Part shown: piece by piece, positions 17,457-25,093 of the stretch
Layout of the letters: each line of letters opens with the position of its first letter
How positions within the stretch are numbered: the stretch's first letter is position 1
Assembly (NCBI RefSeq): GCF_042747725.1
Contig: NZ_JBHZGO010000073.1
Location: 1 to 64,000, forward strand
From: FACHB-T130 sp042747725
Lineage (GTDB): Bacteria > Cyanobacteriota > Cyanobacteriia > Cyanobacteriales > FACHB-T130
DNA: 64,000 bases
Direction of reading: 5' to 3'
Notes under the pieces: model-generated
What the model was told of the DNA's origin: nothing
Seen by the model: only the letters and a program-made list of their open reading frames with translations
Database searches by the model: none
Made by a program: the position numbers and the translations under genes

Positions 17457-17867
17457 CGCACAATTACCTCGGTTTGAGCTTCAAATACGATTAGGTTCAG
17501 ATTTTCATCAGCAATTAAAAGTTGACCAATTGGTTCCTCAAATAGAGAATTAAACGTTGTGTCGCGAACTGCCAGATATAAAGTCCGATTTGGATTGGTT
17601 TGACGCATTACAGCTCGGTAAAGAACAAACTGACCGACTGCATTTTTCAGGTCTTCCATTTCGGAAGCACCAACAAAGCTCTTGATCTCTACTGCAATTT
17701 TGCGCTCCTCCCGTTCTGCTGCCAAGAGTTGCCGTGCGCCAAGATCGACATACATATCTTTTTTTGCCCCATCGCAGATGAAACGGATCGTGAGAAATTG
17801 TCCACCCATCTTTGACGAGTGCATTCTTCATAGCATCGTGATAGATGTCTAGAGCAGGCATAGGCAA
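17444..17867 (-). pseudogene. xisH: XisH, frameshifted in an A7 run (first module)
   Basis: The N-terminus (ALDIYHDAMKNALVKDGW) is read from 17867 (or 17861). The rest, from about KKDMYVDLGARQLLAAE to the RWIP end, lies in another frame. The switch falls at seven A in the coding strand (17759-17765, written as T on the plus strand); six A would restore one 140-residue protein with the PD-(D/E)XK residues (YVDLG, AVEIKSF) intact. It may be a sequencing error, a true disruption, or a site of polymerase slippage. xisI downstream is intact and overlaps its end. Confidence 0.88.
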
Positions 17868-18010
17868 CCAATGGATAAAGCTTACAGTCCCCTATCCTAA
17901 AATTACCTTGGGTTATTGGATATTGATAGGGCTTAAATCTTGTAGATGTAGGAGAGCGATCGCCTCTCTGTACCTTAGTCCTAAAATAAGGATAAAGTTT
18001 GGTGCTTCAG

Positions 18011-18069
18011 ATGCCAGCTCAAGGATATTTATCACAACGTTGTCAAATCGGCTCTTATCATTGTTCTCG
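18011..18069 (+). pseudogene. XisH N-terminal remnant (second module)
   Basis: ATGCCAGCT at 18011, then after one extra base (18020) the frame from 18021 reads KDIYHNVVKSALI, the XisH N-terminal signature. The remaining 110 or so codons are gone: the sequence passes directly to the region around the xisI start at 18070. The end resembles the ATTGTxCGATGG at the intact xisH-xisI junction, suggesting a deletion between the two points. Confidence 0.75.
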
Positions 18070-18411
18070 ATGGACAAACTAAATCACTATCGCAACTTAA
18101 TCAAGAAAATCTTAATGGAATACTATGAGTGGGCATCTAACACTCCTAGAGATGGTGTAGAGGAATGCTTATCATTTGATGAGGTTCGAGATCATTACTT
18201 TTGGTTTCACGTTGGCTGGGATGGCAAGCTCAGAGTGCAGGGAGTAATGGTTTACCTGCGAATTCGAGATGGAAAGATTTGGGTTGAGGAGGATTGGACG
18301 AAGCAGGGAATTGTGAATGACTTGCTAGAAGCAGGGGTTCCCCATGAAGATATTGTTTTGGGATTTCAGCATCCAAGTAAGCGATCGCTGACGGAGTTTG
18401 CAACCGCTTAG
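18070..18411 (+). CDS. xisI: XisI family protein (second module)
   Basis: 113 aa from the ATG at 18070; an in-frame upstream reading (from 17845) has no likeness to the family and is rejected. It shows the family pattern: LNHYRNLIKKILMEYYEW, FWFHVGWDGKLRVQG, GVPHEDIVLGFQHPSKR. It is a diverged paralogue of 17121-17456, transcribed on the opposite strand. Its xisH is reduced to a remnant (18011-18069), so it would act alone or with an XisH from elsewhere. Confidence 0.88.
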   Translation: MDKLNHYRNLIKKILMEYYEWASNTPRDGVEECLSFDEVRDHYFWFHVGWDGKLRVQGVMVYLRIRDGKIWVEEDWTKQGIVNDLLEAGVPHEDIVLGFQHPSKRSLTEFATA

Positions 18412-18435
18412 CCCCCAATAGAATAGGTTCACCTT

Positions 18436-18474
18436 GCGATCGCCTAACTCAAACAAGACCAAGACGCGATCGCT
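18436..18474. repeat. HIP1-bounded repeat, right of the xisHI region
   Basis: Direct-orientation counterpart of 17026-17063, starting GCGATCGCCTAACTC and ending ACGCGATCGCT. It lies between xisI-2 and the Uma2 gene. Shared non-HIP1 bases (CCTAACTC, ACA, GACC) make it more than a chance pair of octamers. Confidence 0.7.
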
Positions 18475-18486
18475 AATTAATTTAGG

Positions 18487-19050
18487 TTACTCCAACAGCC
18501 AACAAAACAACTCTCCCACTGTAAGTCGCAGCTCATTAGCAAAAGATGGCACAGGAAGTTGCTGTTCTGATTCATCAAATACTTCCAAAAGCTGATTTGG
18601 AAGATAAACAAACACCGTTTGCTCCTTTGGATCGATCAGCCAACCCATTTGAGTGGCATATTTTAGACAATGCAGAATCTTTTTGGTGACTTTCGTTTGG
18701 CTTTGGTCGGGCGATAAGATTTCAATTACCCAATCAGGAGCTGCTTGAAAAACGTTAGCAATTTCGCCATTCTCATCGCGGGGAATTCTAGCCCAGGTAA
18801 ATACGGACACATCTGGCACAATTGATCGTCCGCCAAAAGTACACCGCAGTTCTGAAAAAGCTCTTGCAACGCGCTGAGGCTTGACAACTGCATTGATAGC
18901 ACCGGGTAGTTCTGTCTGAATTGTGCTGTGTTTCCCTTGCGGCATAGGTTTTTGGATAATTTGACCATCAATGTATTCGTTAGCGGGTTTCGTTTCTGGT
19001 AGCTTCAGAAACTCTTCCAAGATTAAGGGTTTGGATGGTGTCTGTACCAT
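18487..19050 (-). CDS. Uma2 family (DUF820) endonuclease-like protein
   Basis: 187 aa. Uma2/DUF820 proteins have a PD-(D/E)XK nuclease fold and are greatly expanded in cyanobacteria. Visible: LEEFLKLPETKPANEYIDGQ at the N-terminus, VPDVSVF (the Asp), and DWVIEILSPDQSQTKV (the Glu, though ExK reads EIL-S here as is normal for this family). The C-terminal GWLIDPKEQTVFVY is typical. Function is not established. It marks the right end of the accessory island, divergent from glgA. Confidence 0.9.
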   Translation of the reverse strand: MVQTPSKPLILEEFLKLPETKPANEYIDGQIIQKPMPQGKHSTIQTELPGAINAVVKPQRVARAFSELRCTFGGRSIVPDVSVFTWARIPRDENGEIANVFQAAPDWVIEILSPDQSQTKVTKKILHCLKYATQMGWLIDPKEQTVFVYLPNQLLEVFDESEQQLPVPSFANELRLTVGELFCWLLE

Positions 19051-19240
19051 TTGCGAAAAGCCTCCTCATAACTCAGACGAACTTTGCTCTCTATTCTACG
19101 GGTCGCATCCAGCGAAGGAAGCTGGAATCAAACAACGATGTCCGGCTTGTTTATACCGAATGGTGGGGTCGCTATTGCTTAGGTATATATATACTTTTGT
19201 GAAATTAAGAAAATAGATTTCTATCTCAAGAGGAGTAAAA

Positions 19241-20713
19241 ATGTACATCGTACAAATTGCCTCTGAATGCGCTCCTGTCATCAAAGCTGGTGGTTTGGGA
19301 GATGTAGTTTACGGGCTGAGTCGGGAGTTAGAAAAACAGGGAAATTGCGTCGAGCTTATTCTGCCTAAGTACGATTGTATGCGGTACGACCACATCTGGG
19401 GACTCCACGATGCTTACCGTGACTTGTGGGTACCTTGGTATGGCGGTAAAGTTCACTGTTCAGTTTATTGCGGCTGGGTACACGGGCGGGTGTGTTTCTT
19501 TATCGAACCCCACTCTGAAGATAATTTCTTCAATCGAGGCTGTTATTACGGGTGCAACGACGACAATATGCGGTTTGCGTTCTTCAGCAAAGCCGCTTTA
19601 GAATTTCTCCTCCAAAGCAACAAGCGACCTGATATCATTCATTGCCATGACTGGCAGACCGGCTTAGTTCCAGTCATGCTCTTCGAGAATTACAAGTATG
19701 AGATGGGTCATCAACGGGTTTGCTACACCATTCACAATTTCAAACATCAAGGGATGGGCGGTACAGAGATCCTGTGGGCAACCGGACTGAATAACGAATC
19801 TTACTACTTCACTTACGATCGCCTGCAAGATAGCTTCAACCCTTTTGCCTTGAACTTTATGAAAGGGGGGATTGTTTACGCCAACGCCGTGACTACCGTT
19901 TCGCCCCACCATGCCTGGGAAGCCCGCTGCACGGAGATCGGCTGTGGTTTAGGTCATACTTTGCATCTGCACCAGGATAAATTCACTGGGGTACTCAACG
20001 GCATTGATAATGATTTTTGGAATCCCGAAAGCGATCGCTATATACCCATTCGCTACAGCAAAGAAAACTTTGAAGAAAAAGCCAAGACTAAAAAAGCCCT
20101 CCGGGAGAGACTTCTGCTTGGCGACGTTGATAAACCTATCGTTGCCTACATCGGTCGCTTAGACGCTCAAAAAGGCGTTCATCTTGTCCATCATGCCATT
20201 TACTACGCGCTCAACAATGGGGCGCAATTTGTGTTGTTGGGTTCGGCAACAGAACCGGGAATCAATGCCCATTTCCAGTACGAAAAAGGCTTTTTGAACG
20301 ATAATCCTGACGTTCATCTAGAACTTGCCTTTAATGAAGAGTTATCCCACCTGATCTATGCAGGGGCGGATATGATTATTGTCCCTAGCTACTACGAACC
20401 TTGCGGACTGACTCAGATGATTGGCTTAAAGTACGGCACGGTGCCAGTTGTGCGGGCAGTGGGTGGACTGGTGAATACTGTGTTTGACCGAGACTACGAC
20501 CAAACTAAGCCTCCGGAAGAACGGAATGGCTATGTGTTCTATCACAGTGATGAGCTTGCGTTTGAGTCAGCAATGGAGCGTGCTTTTAAGCTGTGGTACA
20601 ACCATCCGGAAGAGTTTCGCCAGCTTGCGCTTCAGGGTATGGAGTATGACTACTCGTGGAACGATCCCGGAGCGGAATATTTGAAGATTTACGACCAGAT
20701 TCGACACAAATGA
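19241..20713 (+). CDS. glgA: Glycogen synthase (ADP-glucose dependent)
   Basis: 490 aa, GT5 family. The ADP-glucose-binding KAGGLGDV motif begins at Lys15; the C-terminal catalytic domain has YIGRLDAQKG and the EPCGLTQM motif. It extends alpha-1,4-glucan chains from the ADP-glucose made by GlgC (2000-3289). The ATG at 19241 follows AAGAGGAG, a strong ribosome-binding site. Cyanobacteria often have two GlgA isoforms; which one this is cannot be settled here. A weak GTGCC/GGCAC hairpin lies downstream (20759-20784). Confidence 0.97.
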   Translation: MYIVQIASECAPVIKAGGLGDVVYGLSRELEKQGNCVELILPKYDCMRYDHIWGLHDAYRDLWVPWYGGKVHCSVYCGWVHGRVCFFIEPHSEDNFFNRGCYYGCNDDNMRFAFFSKAALEFLLQSNKRPDIIHCHDWQTGLVPVMLFENYKYEMGHQRVCYTIHNFKHQGMGGTEILWATGLNNESYYFTYDRLQDSFNPFALNFMKGGIVYANAVTTVSPHHAWEARCTEIGCGLGHTLHLHQDKFTGVLNGIDNDFWNPESDRYIPIRYSKENFEEKAKTKKALRERLLLGDVDKPIVAYIGRLDAQKGVHLVHHAIYYALNNGAQFVLLGSATEPGINAHFQYEKGFLNDNPDVHLELAFNEELSHLIYAGADMIIVPSYYEPCGLTQMIGLKYGTVPVVRAVGGLVNTVFDRDYDQTKPPEERNGYVFYHSDELAFESAMERAFKLWYNHPEEFRQLALQGMEYDYSWNDPGAEYLKIYDQIRHK

Positions 20714-20903
20714 AGCTAAATTGTGGTCGCTGGAATCTGTGAAGTAAGCCTTTTGTGGTTGTGCCTCACTTTTGGGGGGCACAATCTTGCCTGACTTGGG
20801 TAAAGACAGCATTTTCTAACGAATTCTGTCAGAATTGCGATCGCGCGACAGAACTCTTGGTGAGGGTTGGAGATTTGGCAACGACGAAAGCGATCGCCGA
20901 AGA

Positions 20904-21197
20904 TTAATTTCCACGTAAATTTTGGTAACGATAAAAGGCGTAGGTGTCAAACATGGCTCCAGCAATGCTACAGGTAAAACCGATTACCAGAAGACCTTCG
21001 ATGGAACACCCGCTGCCGAAGACGGTGAGAAACTCCAAAATCAGCGCTCTGCCGCACTGACTGACTGCTTCGAGGAGGGGAATGTAACCCAGTATGGACA
21101 GACTTGCCAACACACTAGCGAACAGGAGAATCGGGGCGGTGAAGCTGAGAAAACTCGTCAGGATGAGGGAACGGAAATAGTTAGGCAAAATGTTCAT
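20904..21197 (-). CDS. Small membrane protein, unknown
   Basis: 97 aa with about three hydrophobic segments (residues 12-38, 47-65, 68-88) and a short charged tail. No motif was recognised. The size and topology suggest an integral membrane protein. The opposite-strand reading over the same bases lacks such structure. It converges with glgA and is divergent from the MlaE-type permease. Confidence 0.65.
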   Translation of the reverse strand: MNILPNYFRSLILTSFLSFTAPILLFASVLASLSILGYIPLLEAVSQCGRALILEFLTVFGSGCSIEGLLVIGFTCSIAGAMFDTYAFYRYQNLRGN

Positions 21198-21506
21198 GAA
21201 ACCGTGGGTGTGAATGAACTGCCGAGCGTGGAATCGGGAACGATACTTTCAACCTTTATATACAATAGGAGCGATCGCGGACGCTATGCCGATCTGTCAG
21301 AAATCTTAAATAAACCTTAAAAATCTTGTTTAAAGTCCGTAAACATATCTCAGAAATTCATTCATTCTTTCTAGAGGAGTGCCGTAGGGGCAGAGTCTCC
21401 CCGCCCCTCGAATGCTGAGTTACAACACAAACAGCACAAAAGAGATTCTTGTAGCTCGCCGCTCATCAGCTATGCTTTACAAAGTTGTTGAGTCAGCAGG
21501 GCATCC
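21198..21506. other. 309-base spacer
   Basis: No gene is seen. It holds a HIP1 site (about 21271), an AT-rich central part and a short G/C-rich inverted motif (GGGGCAGAGTCTCCCCGCCCC, about 21389). It serves as the divergent control region for 20904 (minus) and the 21507 permease (plus); no clear promoter was recognised. Confidence 0.5.
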
Positions 21507-22304
21507 TTGAGCGAGACTACTTCCGGTTCCAGCTTAGAGTTATGGGGTCAGCGATTGCTGGCGGCGATTTTGCTGGGTGGGCAGGTGGTGGTTCACCTCC
21601 TGACCAAAAAAATCCATCGGCGCAACACCCTCGACCAAATGGCAATGGTTGGTCCAGAATCGCTCTTAATTGCTCTAGTCACTGCCGGTTTTGTCGGCAT
21701 GGTATTTACTATTCAGGTGGCGCGAGAATTTGTCAACTTGGGTGCGGGTAGTGCTGTGGGCGGAGTGCTGGCGCTTTCCTTATGCCGGGAACTTGGCCCC
21801 GTCCTGACTGCCGTGATTTTGGCGGGACGAGTCGGTTCGGCGTTTGCCGCTGAAATTGGCACGATGCGCGTCACCGAGCAAATTGACGCCCTCTATATGC
21901 TGAAAACCGACCCGATTGATTACCTAGTGATTCCCCGCGCGATCGCCTGCTGCTTAATGCTGCCAGTTTTAACCATTTTGTCTATCCTCACCGGCATGGC
22001 GGGGGGATTGCTAATTGCTAGAAATCTCTACGGAATTTCCCCAACTATATTTTTAGAGTCTGCCCGGAATTTCCTGCAAGTCTGGGATTTGTGTAGTGCA
22101 TTAATTAAGGCATTTTGCTTTGGGGCGCTGATTGCCGTAATTGGTTGCAGTTGGGGCTTAACAACCACTGGGGGAGCAAAAGGCGTTGGACAATCGACCA
22201 CCACGGCAGTCGTCACAGCTTTGCTGGCTATCTTTATTTCTAACTTTTTCTTATCGTGGTTGATGTTTCAGGGAACTGGTAGTGCCGTACTTAAAGGGGT
22301 CTGA
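21507..22304 (+). CDS. MlaE-type ABC transporter permease
   Basis: 265 aa starting at TTG (21507); the nearest ATG, well inside, would cut off conserved residues. It has about six hydrophobic segments and the MlaE/YrbE signature EIGTMRVTEQIDAL with ARExxxLGxG and CRELGPVLTAVILAGRVGSA. Such permeases move lipids between membranes with an ATPase and an MCE substrate protein; cyanobacterial and chloroplast (TGD1) homologues are known. The ATPase and MCE genes are not in the window. Confidence 0.92.
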   Translation: MSETTSGSSLELWGQRLLAAILLGGQVVVHLLTKKIHRRNTLDQMAMVGPESLLIALVTAGFVGMVFTIQVAREFVNLGAGSAVGGVLALSLCRELGPVLTAVILAGRVGSAFAAEIGTMRVTEQIDALYMLKTDPIDYLVIPRAIACCLMLPVLTILSILTGMAGGLLIARNLYGISPTIFLESARNFLQVWDLCSALIKAFCFGALIAVIGCSWGLTTTGGAKGVGQSTTTAVVTALLAIFISNFFLSWLMFQGTGSAVLKGV

Positions 22305-22335
22305 GGCTGAAAACCTTTAAAATAAATAAAGTTGC

Positions 22336-22364
22336 AATCCCGATTTTAATCTCGAATCGGGATT
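22336..22364. terminator. Hairpin after the MlaE-type permease gene
   Basis: Arms AATCCCGATT (22336-22345) and AATCGGGATT (22355-22364) form a 10-bp stem with a 9-base loop, 32 bases past the permease stop. No strong T-run follows, so termination is plausible but not certain. Confidence 0.5.
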
Positions 22365-22378
22365 TAGACTGCCGCCCC

Positions 22379-22521
22379 CTGAAAGACTATCCAAATCTCG
22401 GATGTGTAGGCTGGGCCCTTAGAACGAAACCCAGCACTGGTGCAGTTTGTTGGGTAACGCTATCGCTCTACCATTCCCTACGATTTTTCAAGAGTTTCAG
22501 GAGTTTTGGATAGTCTTTCAG
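22379..22521. repeat. Inverted-repeat element, perfect 17-bp ends
   Basis: CTGAAAGACTATCCAAA (22379-22395) and its exact reverse complement (22505-22521) enclose about 109 bases. The interior includes GTAGGCTGGGCCCTTAGAACGAAACCCAGC, a diverged form of the GTAGGTTGGGTT repeat family (37511, 49608, 53123). MITE-like, non-coding. Confidence 0.8.
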
Positions 22522-22593
22522 CTGCCGTCCCACTTCAGCTTGTACGCCAAGAAAGTGGGTAGGTCTAGTACGATAGTTTACAATACCGGGTTT

Positions 22594-22992
22594 ATGCCTG
22601 TGACTACTACTGCGTCTTCTTTACCATCACAAACTGTTGAACTGGCACCCAGCTACGCACTCCCTTTGGTGTTGGTGGCAGCTTCGATTGGGCTGTTATT
22701 AGTTCAACCTTGGGTGAGTTTAGCGATCGCTGCATTTGGGTTGTTCCTGCTGTTTCAGGCGGCAACAATTCGCCTGCAATTCACCGAAACAGCATTAGAT
22801 GTTTATCGTTCCCAAACCTTAATTCGACGTTTTCCTTACCAAGAATGGCAAAATTGGCAGATATTCTGGACTCCAGTGCCGATTCTGTTTTACTTCAAAG
22901 AAGTCAAAAGCATTCACTTTTTGCCGGTTCTCTTCGATCCCAAAATGCTAAAAACTTGCCTGGAACAACGCTGTCCAAAAGTAAGTGCGTAG
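22594..22992 (+). CDS. DUF3119 family protein
   Basis: 132 aa from the ATG at 22594; a longer reading to 22447 would run through the repeat element and has no family likeness. Two hydrophobic segments (about 22-60) are followed by the conserved LQFTETALDVYR...FPYQEWQNWQIFW core and PVLFDP. DUF3119 is found in cyanobacteria and plastids, function unknown. It is followed by DUF3086 and plsY on the same strand, an arrangement that suggests an envelope-lipid context (inference). Confidence 0.85.
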   Translation: MPVTTTASSLPSQTVELAPSYALPLVLVAASIGLLLVQPWVSLAIAAFGLFLLFQAATIRLQFTETALDVYRSQTLIRRFPYQEWQNWQIFWTPVPILFYFKEVKSIHFLPVLFDPKMLKTCLEQRCPKVSA

Positions 22993-23033
22993 GGGCACAC
23001 AGATGCGCGTCCCTACAACTGAGTCCTGAGTAG

Positions 23034-23065
23034 TTAGTTGTTAGTTGTTAATTGTTAGTTGTTAG
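23034..23065. repeat. Heptanucleotide tandem repeat just before the DUF3086 start
   Basis: TTAGTTG at 23034, 23041 and 23055, with a TTAATTG variant at 23048, then TTAG directly before the ATG at 23066. It occupies the position where a ribosome-binding site should be, and none is seen. It is a short tandemly repeated repeat (STRR) of the kind known from cyanobacteria. Confidence 0.9.
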
Positions 23066-24334
23066 ATGAATTCAGACGAACCTCAAACCCAAGAACAAGA
23101 GCAAGAACAAAAGCAAGAGCAAGCGCCAGTTGTTGAAACATCGGACAATTTAGAAGAGCAAGAAGAGGAAACTGTAACTCCCGATCCAGCCTCAGACAAT
23201 CTTGTAGCAACGCAAATTGTCGCCGTTGTGGAGGTATTTGATGATTCAGAAGCGGAAATTGTCGCCGTTGTTGAGGCATCAGATAATTCTGAGGAGCCAA
23301 GTGTAACTGTAGCGGTGGACAATCCCGCTGACAATGAGACAGTAAAAACGCCAGATCCCGTCTCTGTTCTAGAGCAACGAGTGGCTGATTTACAACGGCA
23401 AGAGGAGGCATTAATTCAGGAAATTGCCGCACTGCAAGCTTCTCATAACAAAATGCTGCAAGACCAGATGGCTCAAACTCAAGCGGCTTTAAGTCGCCTG
23501 GTGCAGGAGTCTTTGAACGAGCTGGAACAACGCAGACAGACACTACAAATTTCCGTAGAACAACTGGAACGACGACGGGAACGCATCCGAGAGGAAATGC
23601 GAAGAAGCTTTGCTGGCACCTCCCAAGAACTGGCAATTCGGGTGCAAGGCTTTAAAGATTATCTCGTCGGTAGCTTACAAGATTTGGTGGTAGCGGCAGA
23701 AGAATTGCAACTCCAGAAGGAACCGGAACCCGCAAAGCCAGTTCCAGCGGTGGAATCGAAGGCGGCATCGCCTGTAAACCCCAAATTTACAGAACAGAGC
23801 TTTCAATCAACTGCAAAACAAATTCGCAGTATTTTAGACCAGTACCGGACGCGACCTGACTATTATGGCCCGCCCTGGCAATTGCGTCGTACCTTTGAGC
23901 CGGTTCATGCGGAGCGAGTTGCGAACTGGTTTTTCGCGCAAGGGGGAAGAGGCGCTTTGCGGACGATGGGCAGTCGCTTGCAAAATATCCTGATTGCTTC
24001 GTCGGTCATCTCGGTATTAAGCACGCTGTATGGCGATCGCGTTCGCGCCCTGCTCCTCGCTAACTCCCCAGAACGATTAGGAGAATGGCGGCGGGGTTTA
24101 CAAGACTGTCTGGGCATTTCCCGCGCTGATTTTGGTCCAGAACAAGGAATTGTTTTGTTTGAATCCCCAGAAGCGGTCGTGCAAAAGGCAGAGCGTCTCG
24201 TCAAGGAACGGCAGATGCCGCTGATTATCATTGATGAGACAGAAGAGCAGATTAATCTGTCGCTGCTGCAATTTCCCCTCTGGTTAGCTTTTGCACCCGA
24301 TCCTCAGCAGATGTCCGCTGATATGAGATATTAG
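23066..24334 (+). CDS. DUF3086 family protein
   Basis: 422 aa. The first 100 residues are acidic and Gln/Glu-rich, low complexity; 105-185 is a coiled coil (LEQRVADLQRQEEALIQEIA and after); about 245-420 is a globular DUF3086 domain with ILDQYRTRPDYYGPPWQLRRTF. Restricted to cyanobacteria as far as known; the function is unknown. The start is placed at 23066, but the absence of a ribosome-binding site and the STRR before it leave room for a later start. It is followed by plsY 36 bases later, probably co-transcribed. Confidence 0.85.
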   Translation: MNSDEPQTQEQEQEQKQEQAPVVETSDNLEEQEEETVTPDPASDNLVATQIVAVVEVFDDSEAEIVAVVEASDNSEEPSVTVAVDNPADNETVKTPDPVSVLEQRVADLQRQEEALIQEIAALQASHNKMLQDQMAQTQAALSRLVQESLNELEQRRQTLQISVEQLERRRERIREEMRRSFAGTSQELAIRVQGFKDYLVGSLQDLVVAAEELQLQKEPEPAKPVPAVESKAASPVNPKFTEQSFQSTAKQIRSILDQYRTRPDYYGPPWQLRRTFEPVHAERVANWFFAQGGRGALRTMGSRLQNILIASSVISVLSTLYGDRVRALLLANSPERLGEWRRGLQDCLGISRADFGPEQGIVLFESPEAVVQKAERLVKERQMPLIIIDETEEQINLSLLQFPLWLAFAPDPQQMSADMRY

Positions 24335-24370
24335 CGACAGACTAATTGAGCTACAAGCAAGAGGCGTTAG

Positions 24371-25033
24371 ATGGGTCTACAGCTGGCTTTAAGTGGGGCA
24401 TTGTTAATCGCAGCCTATCTCTTAGGCTCGATTCCTACGGGTTATATGGCAGGACGCTGGCTCAAAGGGATTGATATTCGAGAGCAAGGATCTGGCTCGA
24501 CGGGTGCCACCAATGTTCTCAGAACCCTAGGAAAAGGGCCAGCCATCGTGGTGGTAGCGATCGATCTGTTGAAAGGAGTCGGCGCGATCGCGTTGGTTTA
24601 CGCCTTGTATACCTTTGCACCAATGCCTGTCCTGCCTGCCACCTGGCAATCTTGGCTAGTCGCTGGCACCGGATTCGCTGCCACCGTCGGTCATAGTAAA
24701 TCTGTCTGGCTGAACTTCACGGGTGGTAAATCAGTTGCAACTAGCCTCGGCGTTTTATTAGCCATGTCCCTACCAGTGGCGTTGGGAACGGCGGCGGTGT
24801 TTGGCGTGGTTATCGCCGTTTCTCGAATTGTCTCCCTCGGTTCCATTGCGGGCGCGATCGCGGTTTCCATTTTGATGCTAATTTTCAAGCAGCCGTTACC
24901 TTATCTAATATTTGCGAGCGCTGGCGGTATCTACGTCGTCTGGCGACACCGCAGCAACATTGAGCGTTTACTTGCCGGTACCGAACCCCAAGTAGGTCAA
25001 AAATTAGCAACAGAACCCGAACAAAGTTCCTAA
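24371..25033 (+). CDS. plsY: Glycerol-3-phosphate acyltransferase PlsY
   Basis: 220 aa, five to six membrane segments. The PlsY motifs QGSGSTGATNVLRTLG, the GHSKSVWLNFTGGKSVAT segment and the later VWRHRSNIERL are present. It transfers acyl from acyl-phosphate to glycerol-3-phosphate, the first step of phospholipid and glycolipid synthesis, in the plasma membrane. It is the last gene of the DUF3119-DUF3086-plsY group and is followed by a terminator (25035-25093). Confidence 0.96.
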   Translation: MGLQLALSGALLIAAYLLGSIPTGYMAGRWLKGIDIREQGSGSTGATNVLRTLGKGPAIVVVAIDLLKGVGAIALVYALYTFAPMPVLPATWQSWLVAGTGFAATVGHSKSVWLNFTGGKSVATSLGVLLAMSLPVALGTAAVFGVVIAVSRIVSLGSIAGAIAVSILMLIFKQPLPYLIFASAGGIYVVWRHRSNIERLLAGTEPQVGQKLATEPEQSS

Positions 25034-25034
25034 C

Positions 25035-25093
25035 GAGTAGAGATGCGTAAGCGTTCCGGTACTCAATGCCATTTCGCGTCTCTGCTCTTTTTT
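25035..25093 (+). terminator. Terminator of plsY
   Basis: Arms GAGTAGAGATGCG (25035-25047) and CGCGTCTCTGCTC (25075-25087) pair with two G-T pairs, followed by six T (25088-25093). The T-run abuts the stop codon of the convergent VanZ gene. Confidence 0.7.

Noticed and set aside
17845..18069. 75-residue N-terminal extension of the second XisI
   Set aside because: The extension has no family likeness and overlaps the xisH remnant read in another frame.
17121..18411. An excisable fdxN-type element
   Set aside because: No XisF-type recombinase, nif genes or clear att sites; xisHI homologues are common without such elements.
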